From Megalobrama amblycephala (lineage: Eukaryota; Chordata; Actinopteri; Cypriniformes; Xenocyprididae): DNA of 64,000 nucleotides. The notes beneath the pieces are model-generated. The model was not told where the DNA came from and searched no databases. It was given only the letters and a program-made list of their open reading frames with translations. Below, piece after piece: positions 10,015 to 19,896 of this stretch. The DNA is taken from NCBI RefSeq assembly GCF_018812025.1, contig NC_063065.1, positions 31,288,642-31,352,641 on the forward strand, in the 5' to 3' direction. A program made the translations under genes and the position numbers. Each line of letters starts with the position of its first letter. Positions within the stretch are counted from its first letter, which is position 1.

Positions 10015-10424
10015 TGTAATGTCTGCTGTGTGTTCTCAAATGAAGAAGGGCGATGATCTAAATGCAAGCAGTTTATTCCACACTAAAACAGTCATATGAA
10101 TACAAACTTGGTTCCAGGCATGAATCCAGGCATGGCCATAACATAAACTCCGACAAGACAAGGCATGAACACCATGAAAGACCAACACACAAACACTACA
10201 TTGAGGAACTCAAACAATAACCAACAAATGCAGACTAAAACGGGGACCTATTTATACAGAGAAGGCTAACGAGGTAACAAGGTAACAAGGGGGAGGGGAA
10301 AACCATCAAGGCAACTAACAAGGGAGTGAGGGCAAGCACAAGGTGAAGACAGACATGACAAGACAAGAATACACTTCAAAATAAGAGTCCTGAACTCTGA
10401 CACGCCCGTACTGAGTTCCTTACA
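10015..10424 (-). repeat. 5' LTR
   Basis: A 410-bp direct repeat of 8077-8489, followed by the target duplication AGAGG. The bases just inside (complement of 9997-10014) do not show a tRNA primer site that I recognise. Confidence 0.85.
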
Positions 10425-11579
10425 AGAGGATTAAATGATAAACTGGACTTTCCCAGAATCGCTGCAGTTTTTTAATGTACAAACAAAATGACACTTTTGC
10501 AGTTCTAGAATCACTTAGTTCTGACTTAGTTTCAAACCACGCTCTAACAAATGCTCTAAAAATAGACAAACCCAGCGATTGGGTTGTTATATCCCAGTGG
10601 TTGGTTTCATTTAACACCTGCCATGATACTATGTACTAAATATACCAAATACTAAATATTTTTGGTGGTTTTAGCAAATAATATTGTGTGAAAGAACTGA
10701 AATAGTTATTACATTTCAGTTTTGACATGAGAAAATAATACAGATATACCGTTGTTTATCAAAACAGTAAAAGATCATGTTTAATTATTCATGCAAAACC
10801 TGAGTAATATTAACTCATATTGGCATCATAAAACAAAACAGGGTTATTATAGTTAACTACTTAAAACTAAATTCATAAAAACTTGTTCGCTACTTGAAAT
10901 AAATGGTAAATGAATTAAAAATATGAATGGTATTTCAATTATGTTAAAACAGCATTGAAACAAAGTAACTCCCATGCTAAAAAGAAAACAAAAGCAAACA
11001 GAAATAAATAAATCTCTAAATCAGATGAGCTGTTGAAAAGAATGTATTATAAGGACCAAAATCGTGAGGGTCAGTGTATGCGTGACGTGAATTTCGTCAT
11101 CAGGATAGTCTGCGCATACTGAACACACACTGCTGCTGTAGTGACAAACTGGGTCCCCACAATTCAGGTCTACTTTAAAGGCTTGGTTCACCCAAAAATT
11201 ATCCAGATGGAGTCATTCACACAGAACGCATTTTTAAAAGTTTAACTTATTTTTAACTTGAGCATTATTTTTAGAACACCATGTGATGCGTAGGACGATG
11301 CAAAAAAATGTGAGATGTGAGTGTAACTGTGATCTTTATTCACAATTATGAATTATAAAGTCTGAACTGCAAGATATAGACTCACAATTCTGTCGTTTTT
11401 CCCTCAGAATTGTGAGACACTTGCAACTCTGAGAAGAAAAGTGAGAGAAAAGGTCAAAATGATCTGTTTTATTTTTTTTCTGTGGCAAAAACAAGCTTTG
11501 ATAGTTCAGAGTATTACATAAAGAACTAATTTGAACAAGCAAACACACAAATCTCTGAGAGTATGAATGAAATCAGTGA

Positions 11580-11585
11580 TTTATT
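11580..11585 (-). promoter_or_regulatory. Candidate polyadenylation signal, copy C
   Basis: AATAAA on the minus strand about 112 bases past the stop at 11697, conserved in all three units. Confidence 0.5.
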
Positions 11586-11696
11586 ACATATACAGAAATC
11601 AACATCAACTCTTTTGACAGTTCATTGCACTTTTTCTTTGGAGAATAAAAGCAACATGCAGCTATTTTCACTCACCATATACATTATCATTCTGTC

Positions 11697-12698
11697 TTAA
11701 GCTAACGATCTGCTGCTTCCGCTGACAGTCATATGGCTGGTTAAACATAAACCTTGATTCATCAGCACTCCTCGTACATGATTCTGGAACTTCCTTCCCA
11801 GAAAGGTGTAAAAAACAGGGTTGATGCAGAAATACAAGTGAGCGACGTTACCAGTGACGTACTCGGCATACGAAAGTCTGTCATCACACTGTTGAGGGTC
11901 TCGATTCTCATTTATCATGCGTATGATATTATGCGGACTCCAGAAAGCGAAAAACATCAGGACTATTACGAAAATGAGCCTTACAGTGCGATGTTTCCCT
12001 ACCATCCGTGTGGCCAAGACTGTTAGCGTTATCCGGAAGTAGCAGTAGACGAATACAGTCAATGGGAAGATGAAGAACAGCACGAATTGCTTGTAGAAGC
12101 TGAAGACCTTCCACTTCAAATCGCTCGAGTCTTCACACATCAGTCCGTACTTTGGATACTCCTTAACGGTGAAGTGGATGAAGGAATCGAGGCTCGCCAG
12201 AAGGCTAATACTCCAGACCGCTGAAGATAATGCCAGGGCGTAGCAGCTTCTGCGTTTTTTGCTGGCGACCACACAATGAACCACGGCCAGGTAGCGGTCG
12301 AATGTCATGAGGGTGAGGAAGAGGACTGAGCTGTAGAAGCCGAAATAGTGGGCGCTGTTCACCAACTTGCAAAGAGCTTCTCCAAAGATCCACTGGTCGG
12401 AATGGTAAACGGCCTGAAACGGGAGCGTAAGGGTAAAAATGATGTTGGAGGCCACTAGGTTGAGGAGAAATATATTTGTGACTGTGGTCAGCTTTTCAAA
12501 CTTGTAGATGACAAGGACAACGACTCCGTTGCCGATTATGCTGGTGATGAAGATGATGTAGTAGAAGGGTGGAAGAAAGTTTTTGGCGAATTCGTTGGTG
12601 TCGATGGGGCTGCACATCAGAGATTGAGACCCATCAGAGCTCTTCTCTGGGTAATACTCATATTCCTGGTATTCTTCTGTTGTATTAGGCATTTCCAT
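11697..12698 (-). CDS. XCR1-like chemokine receptor (copy C)
   Basis: Intact 333-residue seven-helix receptor in a single coding exon. Visible features: N-glycosylation site N5-T-T, acidic tyrosines Y10, Y13, Y15 and Y16 (sulfation candidates), G56-N57 in TM1, TM2 about 76-98, Cys110 paired with Cys188, D134-R-Y, basic ICL3 (GKHRTVR, 234-240), W253-x-P255 in TM6, Cys29 and Cys271 for the second bridge, and N293-P-V-F-Y297 in TM7. The tail is short and Ser/Thr-rich, suited to phosphorylation. The residue at 2.50 is Asn85, where nearly all class A receptors have Asp. It differs from copy B at about a dozen positions; the N-terminal third matches pseudogene A and the later part matches copy B. 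The start ATG at 12698 lies 12 bases into the exon after the acceptor. XCR1 is the best family by recalled motifs; orthology needs a tree. Confidence 0.87.
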   Translation of the reverse strand: MEMPNTTEEYQEYEYYPEKSSDGSQSLMCSPIDTNEFAKNFLPPFYYIIFITSIIGNGVVVLVIYKFEKLTTVTNIFLLNLVASNIIFTLTLPFQAVYHSDQWIFGEALCKLVNSAHYFGFYSSVLFLTLMTFDRYLAVVHCVVASKKRRSCYALALSSAVWSISLLASLDSFIHFTVKEYPKYGLMCEDSSDLKWKVFSFYKQFVLFFIFPLTVFVYCYFRITLTVLATRMVGKHRTVRLIFVIVLMFFAFWSPHNIIRMINENRDPQQCDDRLSYAEYVTGNVAHLYFCINPVFYTFLGRKFQNHVRGVLMNQGLCLTSHMTVSGSSRSLA

Positions 12699-12788
12699 CG
12701 TGATGGTTACCTACAACCTGCAGGATTGAGCTAGTTTATTAAAATGAACAACTGGCTAAATCTTTAAAATTATGAATTTTACACTTAC

Positions 12789-12905
12789 CGCAAAACACTT
12801 TTCACCGTTTTTCTGGCAAGTTCATCAAAAGCGACTGTAGTCTTCAAAGGCGGAGCAGCAACAAGGGATGTGTGTCCGTCTACTGCTGCAAAGAATCTGA
12901 ATCAT
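12789..12905 (-). other. Non-coding first exon of copy C (predicted)
   Basis: The donor GTAAGT (12783-12788) ends this exon at 12789, and the acceptor is at 12711-12716, giving a coding exon from 12710. The upstream limit is inferred from the TATA box at 12930-12937. Confidence 0.5.
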
Positions 12906-12929
12906 GTCTTGAAATAATCTCCAACTTCC

Positions 12930-12937
12930 TTTTTATA
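12930..12937 (-). promoter_or_regulatory. TATA box of copy C
   Basis: TATAAAAA on the minus strand with the adjacent CRE-like TGATGTCA, as in the other two copies. Confidence 0.6.
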
Positions 12938-13189
12938 TGACATCAGAGTTTACTCAAGACTCAGTATGCATTTGAAGCCATTTAGTCACTAACAGCATAC
13001 ATGATCATTATCATGAAACCACAGATCAACCACCAGGTTTTTAATCACCTTTTATTTACTAGTGATTCTCAGCAAACAACAGAGCTCTAAAAGAGAAACT
13101 GGACTTTCCCAGAATTGCTGCAGTTTTTTAATGTACAAACAACATGACACTTTTGCAGTTCTAGAATCACTTAGTTCTGACTTAGTTTC

Positions 13190-13679
13190 AAACCACACTC
13201 TAACAAATGCTCTAAAAATAGACAAACCCAGCGACTGGGTTGTTATATCCCAGCAGTTGGGTTAAATGTTTGCCTAACCTGCTGGGTAGTTTCATTTAAC
13301 TCAACTATTGTTTAAAAATTACTGTATTGTTGCTTAAAATGAACCCAAAGTATGTTGGAAATTAACATTTATTAATGTTTAATAAATGAACATTTATTAA
13401 TAAAATTAATGAACAATTAAACAATAATCATTTATTAAATTGCTTATTAATAAATGTTCACCTTTTGATTATTATTGTTTCCTCTAGTAATTATGTCTGA
13501 TTTTTAATTTCCAACATATTTTGGGTTAATTTTAAGCAACAATACCGTATTTTTTACACAATGGTTGAGTGTAATTAAACTACCCAGCAGCTTGAGCAAA
13601 CATTTAACTCAACTGCTGGGTTAAATCATTGGGTTTGTCCATTTTCAACCCAACGTAACCCAACATTTTTTACAGTGTA
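13190..13679. mobile_element. Palindromic AACCCAG MITE
   Basis: An inverted-repeat element with CCCAGCGACTGGGTTGTTAT on the left and AACCCAACATTTTTTACAGTGT on the right (end at about 13679). The interior carries TATGTTGGAAATTAACATTT and its inverse. The left terminus looks truncated. The family recurs at 20768-22248, 28483-28969 and 46655-46795. Confidence 0.65.
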
Positions 13680-14336
13680 GTTTTAAAATGAACACAAGTT
13701 TGTTCTAATAAACTAAAGTGAGTGAATAAAACAACAGATTAGAATTACATGTTAGTGACAGATTATATAACAGCAAAAATTGCAATATATCAATTTAAAA
13801 AGAGCAAAAATATAGAACAGATTTCACTGGGGGAAAAAAATCTGTAACAAGCAGTTTGTATGGATTCACAAATAAATGTAAAATATTTAAAATAATTACA
13901 CCTGTCAAATTTATATCTCACACCTTACACATCTTAAATATTTTACTGCCAAAAGAGAAATATAAAATTCATGAGTTTCTGAACACACACAAATGGAATA
14001 AATAGTTGATTTAATGGTTCATATTAATTTTATTTAATGGAATAATCAGTGAGATTTTCATGAATTTACCTTCCCTTCAGGCAGTGCAGATAATATAAAA
14101 AGTACGCAAATACGTAAATAATATAAAATAATAATAGCCAGCTATTTAAAGTACAATTATTAATTCAATGAAATGTGAAATAATGATGTCTGATGATGAG
14201 TCGATCAGAATATTTCCAGTCAAGTATTGGGGAAATCAAAAACAAACAGAAACATTTTCCCCATTATTTTTAAAGCATGTCTCTGAACACTTATTCTTAA
14301 TATTCATTAGTACCAAATGACAAACAAACTAATGTT
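13680..14336. other. AT-rich intergenic or collagen 3' flank
   Basis: AT-rich sequence between the receptor array and the collagen gene. No gene or repeat recognised. Confidence 0.35.
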
Positions 14337-14342
14337 TTTATT
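14337..14342 (-). promoter_or_regulatory. Possible polyadenylation signal of the collagen gene
   Basis: AATAAA on the minus strand about 390 bases past the collagen stop codon. Other AATAAA hexamers occur in this AT-rich region, so the choice is uncertain. Confidence 0.3.
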
Positions 14343-14730
14343 ATTGCATCTCATATCATGGTGCAAAGCTTCCTTGTTTGGCAACAAAAAGTCATTTACT
14401 TTACTAATACTTAATATTCATAAGTAATGGTGATAAATATTAATGTTAATTGCTATGTTTATGACATATCAACATCTATCCACTCGCAGTATTATTTCAC
14501 AAATGACCTTATGAACGTGTTAATGGTGTTTACAAAACCCGCTGTGCACCGAAAGGCAGGTTTCACATCTATAAATGTCACTATTTTTCATCTAAAGGCC
14601 ACTGATGTTTCATTGCACCATAGCAGCGCTCAGACAATGTCCCAAGCCATGTCTGTAAATTCCTCTGGATTTGCTATGGCGCTCCTGGCAGTCCGAGAGC
14701 TGAGCCCATGTGTTCGCTCAAATGTGTGTG

Positions 14731-14921
14731 TTAGAAATCCGGCCCTTTACTGTAGTGCTCATCCCTGAGGTTATAGGATTGGTAGCAGATGGACATGTCA
14801 CACACGCCGGCCGGCCCTGGAGGACCTGGCTTGCCTGGAATGCCCGGAGTCCCGGATTTACCCGCTATTCCCGGAGGACCCGGAATACCAATGCCATCAC
14901 TGCCGCGAGGACCCTGGATCC
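14731..14921 (-). CDS. col21a1: Last collagen exon with FACIT tail
   Basis: [18 protein letters not shown], further triplets, then [15 protein letters not shown] and the end KGPDF with stop TAA at 14731-14733. The C-x4-C after the last triplet is the conserved FACIT helix/NC1 junction, where cysteines link the three chains. GSDGIGIP contains a second Gly-spacing imperfection. Acceptor CAACAACAACAACAG. Confidence 0.85.
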
Positions 14922-17900
14922 CTGTTGTTGTTGTTGAGGGAATGTACAATCTGACAGTTACACAAGACTCGTTCCCAAATGCTACGTATCCATTTGTGCA
15001 TTTTTGTACATATGCATGACAAATCACTGACAAAACGGATATTAATCATGTAATAATGTCACTGTACCCGTGTCTCCAGGAGGCCCTGGGTATCCTGGTC
15101 TGCTCTCTCCTTTATTGCCTTTAAATCCCCGTGGGCCTGTGTCCCCTAAAAGAATGACAGACATTATACAATTAAAATACAAACCCAAATCCATTTCCAT
15201 CATTTGGAAGCGTTAGAGCCAGACATCTCTGTCACCTTTAACCCCTGGGGGTCCTTGGATGCCCGGAGGCCCTGGGTAGCCCTGAGAGCCGTGTCTGCCG
15301 GGATAGCCGGGGGGCCCGCTGGAGCCTTTGGGCCCTGGAGCTCCGGGGTGTCCCGGGGGTCCTTTAATGCTCTCACAAGGTTCACAGCGCTGAGGGCCCA
15401 TCGTCTGCAGCAGCCGGGGCAGCTGATCTGATACAGACGCATTACACTGGAGATTACTGAACGGGGCGTATGATGAGAAAGAGATTTTTTTTGGACACAC
15501 AATAACTTTCCTCCAGTAAAATTCCCTCCACAGAAAGAGCATTTAAAGACAGCATGTATATTCACATGCATCTTATTGATCTTATTGTATTGTAAGTGAT
15601 TCATGCATGCATGTTTTGTTTTAAAAAGCCAAAAATTATGATTTGTCATAATCATTATTTGTCATTAAAGGACATACCAAGAAACACACCAAGACAAAAT
15701 TATGACATTATTATGACATTACAAAGTTGAAACTGACATAAAACAAAAAAAGTAAAAATTATTAATTTTATCCCAAATTTTCGACCTAATTATCTCATAA
15801 TTGTGACTGTCATCATTTTTATGTCATTTTTGACTTGGCATTTCATAATTTCATAATTATTATTATGATTTCTATGTCAGTTTCAACTTTTTATGCAATC
15901 ATTTTGATTTTTTATCTTAGACTTTTTGTCATAATTTGACTTATCTCATAATTATGACTTTTTATGTCAATTTTGACTTCTTATAATGACGAATTTTTAT
16001 CTCATAATGACTTCTCTACTTTTCAACTTTTTATCTCAATTACGACTTACTTGGTATGTCATAATTTCAACTTTTATTTCATAATTATGACAGTATGTCA
16101 TAATTTCGACTTTTTTTAAATCTCATAATTATAACTGGCTTAGTATGTCATAATATTGACTTACTATATCATAATTATGACATACCAAGTCATAATAATG
16201 AGATACAATGTCAATTGTGACTTTTTATTTCATAATTATGACTTAGTAAATTATAATGTTGACTTTTTATCTCATAATTATGATTTAGTATGCCAATTAT
16301 GATTTTTATCTCATAATTATGACTGGCTTAGAATGTCATAATTTTGACATTTTATCTCATAATTATGACTTAGTATGTCAATTATGATTCTTATCTCATA
16401 AATATAACTGGCTTAGTATGTCATAATTTCAACTTTTATCTCATTATTATGACTTGGTATGTTATAATTATGCTATAGTATGTCAATTGACTTAGTGTGT
16501 TATAATGTTGACTTTTTATCTCATAATTATGACATACCAAGTCATAATAATGAGATACAATGTCAATTATGATTTTTTTATGTCATAATTATGACTTAGT
16601 AAATTATAATGTTGACTTTTTATCTCATAATTATGATTTAGTATGCCAATTATGATTTTGATCTCATAATTATGACTGGCTTAGAATGTCATAATTTTGA
16701 CATTTTATCTCATAATTATGACTTAGTATGTCAATTATGATTTTCATCTCATAAATATAACTGGCTTAGTATGTCATAATTTTGACTTTTTATCTCATAA
16801 TTATCACATGTCATAATTTCGACTTTTACCTCATTATTATGACTTGGTATGTTATAATTATTATATAGTATGTCAATTGACTTGGCGTGTTATAATGTTG
16901 ACTTTTTATCTCATAATTATGACATTGTATGTCAATTGTCTTTTTATGTCATAATTAAGATTTACCAAAGCATGATTATTTTTTTCCTCACGTCGCAGAA
17001 ATGGGCTTCCATATATGACCCCTTTAATTCAAAGCAAACTATAAAAACTGTGATAGCTCAGCAAGTTTCTGTAACAAAAGCTCCTTTCTAGTGAACTTTG
17101 CTTTTATCTAACAGCTTTAATTGGACGCTGCACGCTATTCTCGGCTCTTTACATATCAGGCTTGTTCGAGTTAAAAAAGAGAAAAGGAAAAGCTCCTCAG
17201 GCTCTTTGCTCTGGAGAGAAGAATGACCTTGAAGAAGGTCGGATACTCACTTCTCAGAACGTCCCCACAGAGTTTCATTAAGTGCTCCTCTGAGGGAGGC
17301 TTACCCTGAAACACACATCGAGTCACTCATTAGATGGTGTCTGTACGTGAGAAACACACAGCAGCTATCAAAGAAATCATAACGCCTCACGGATAATAAA
17401 GGAAGAAACTCAGTTACACTGTCTTGACCTCAGGCCTTGTGGATTCTTTCATAACGCCTTTCATGAATCAGCCGAAATGATGCGTCCTGACATTGCCCCG
17501 GTTTGTTTACCATTTGTTTATTTCTTGTGAAAGGAAACACCTGGTGGCTATGGCAAAAATTTTAATTGCTATCATGTAGTTCTGAGGAATGTAGGAAAAC
17601 TCACAGGCTTCCCTGGAAAGCCCGGAGCGCCGGGTTGCCCCGGTAAACCATCCTGGCCCGGGAATCCGCGCGGTCCGACCACACCGATGTGTCCCACGTC
17701 TCCCTTCTGGCCATCAGGACCTTTGACCCCAGTCTCACCCGGCGTACCTTTCTAGTGGATTGAACACATGACCAACACTTATATCAGCCTATAGCCATGC
17801 ATACTTGCATTGATATTCCTTCATGCTAGTGAGATTATTGCATTTAACAGCAGAGCAGAGCTGCACAATTAATGAAATTAACATCAGAATCATACACTGC

Positions 17901-19833
17901 ATATTAATTGAACATATATCGTTTAAATGCATTGCATTGCTTATAACAAGATTTGTCAAAGCAAAGATTCTCATCATTTCTAATATATTTCTGTGCAGGA
18001 CATTATATTGGATAATGTAATTTGAATAAATAGAAGTTAATATTTTATTTTCTATTACTGTAGTATAATATACAGTGTTATTTTCGTATTATGTATAGTA
18101 CTTTGAATTAGCGTTTTTATATTTTCAGTATTCATTTTCATTTCATTTTGACATTTTTATTAGTTTTTCTTTATTTATATTCAGCTTTAGTAATTTTACT
18201 TCAACATATTTTATTTCAGTTAGTTGAAAAAACAAGGACGCTTGTTGTTAAGCAGCAAGATGAAATGTTAAAGATTAAATCTCAATCACAATATTTGTCC
18301 AAATAATCACAATCAGACTTTCAGCTCTAGTGTGGAGTAAACACACAGAACGGAAATATTTAATAAGTCTCTTTTGGAGGAAATAAACATTCTTTTAAAG
18401 GAAGCGAGTGATTTGCATATATGTCTGGTACTGATTTGCCCATAAACATGAAATAATAAATATACATGGAAAATTTGCTGTAGTTTGCACAGCATCGGCT
18501 GCGGCCTGACAGCACTCTGAATCCAGCTCAGATGAAGTGTCAAGCTGTCAAACGTGAAGGCGTCGTGGACGTGCTTCACGGCGCTCAGAAGTGCTCCGCC
18601 GTCCCATATGTGCTTCAGGAGGTGGAGACCATCTTTCTTTCTTGTGCAAAACAGGCAGGAATGGTTTAATGTGACTGAACTGTGTAATTATACAAACCTC
18701 TCCTTTGCTCCCTCTGGGTCCGACTTCACCCTGGTTCGGCAGGAAAGACGGAAAGAGGAAACTGTTTTAAGATCAAATCAGAGACGGGCTCAATCAGGAA
18801 GAACGATGCCCGTTCCTCAGACTGAATCAATGACAAAAGTTGGACATTTCAGTGTCAGCACATCATAAAGAAGAAACAAAACTGTGTATAAGTTCATACA
18901 AGCAAGCAGTGAAGACACTGAAAATACATACTAACATAAGTTTTCAGGAGAATCATTTTCTCAATTTCCTAGAATCCAAATGTTGCTCTGATTATAGACA
19001 CAAGTTATATATTATTTAAAGAGATATTCCCTCCTAAATGTCTTTGATGTTGAAGTATGTTATTTTAGAAACCTGATTTTATTTCATCTGAAGACTTCTC
19101 ATGTTTGCAACATGTTCTCTGACACAAATGGTGAGTCATTATCTGTGACTAAAGTTTCTGGGGCCTTGCTGAGTTTATTCCCAGAAATCAGGAGTATCTT
19201 CTGCAAATTATAAAATGATTCAACAGGATAAAAGTATCTGAATTTGGCAATTCAGCTCTAGATCTTTGTATTCGCTCTTTGAAGAAAAGGTTCTATTTGG
19301 AACCCTAAAGCAGTGTTTCTCAACTCCGGTGCACTTCTTCGTTTTGTATGTCTCCCTCATTTAACACACGTGATTAAGATCATTAGCTGGTTAGGAGAGA
19401 GCTCCATGAACTGAACTGAGTGTGTCAGATAACAGTGGGCAGAGAACTTTTACTGACAAGAAGTGAAACTCAGTAGAACGCTCCATTGCAACACCGATGC
19501 CCAGCAGCAGCCCTGCGCTTCCTCCAGTCCACTGGTTTCTATGGCAACATCAGCTGCTTTGTTAAAACAAAAAGTACATTTAAAGCTAAAAATCCAACAA
19601 CACAGAATAAAATACTATTACTAGTGATCATCAGTTTATTTTACACACTTTGTGTTTAAGTCTTCCACTTTTCTCACAAAACCTTTGCTCTCTAGAAACC
19701 CAGCCAGTTTGGGTTAAAATTCTTTGAAGTTCAAGTATTAGCATTATAAACAATGAATTAATACCAACATATGAAATTAAATTCAGGACATGCATCAGAA
19801 AAATTGGGAATGTTGGACAATAAATATATAACG

Positions 19834-19896
<63 letters not shown>

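Larger units (their letters stand above)
8077..10424 (-). mobile_element. LTR retrotransposon, non-autonomous, with internal minisatellite
   Basis: Two direct terminal repeats (8077-8489 and 10015-10424), both with TGTAA...TTACA ends, are flanked by the 5-bp target duplication AGAGG (8072-8076 and 10425-10429). Orientation is minus: next to the downstream LTR lies a purine-rich tract (complement of 8490-8502, AAGTGGGGGGCTC), and next to the upstream LTR a gag-like frame begins. The 1.5-kb interior has no protease, reverse transcriptase or integrase, so the element must have moved by proteins from elsewhere. Most of the interior is a 21-bp GC-rich minisatellite. The gag-like piece suggests a Ty3/Gypsy relative. 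The element interrupts the upstream flank of receptor unit B. Confidence 0.88.
10605..13265. repeat. Tandem duplication unit C
   Basis: Third copy of the receptor unit, co-linear with 5590-8071 plus 10430-10620. Positions 10640-11570 contain no gene and match 5640-6530, including the TTAGTTCACCCAAAAATTAT fragment and the TATGGAAGCTTG MITE remnant. Confidence 0.75.

Noticed and set aside
15200..15655. 151-codon frame on the minus strand
   Set aside because: Out-of-frame reading over the collagen exon 15236-15427 and its intron. The true frame gives QLPRLLQ...CEPC and Gly-X-Y repeats.
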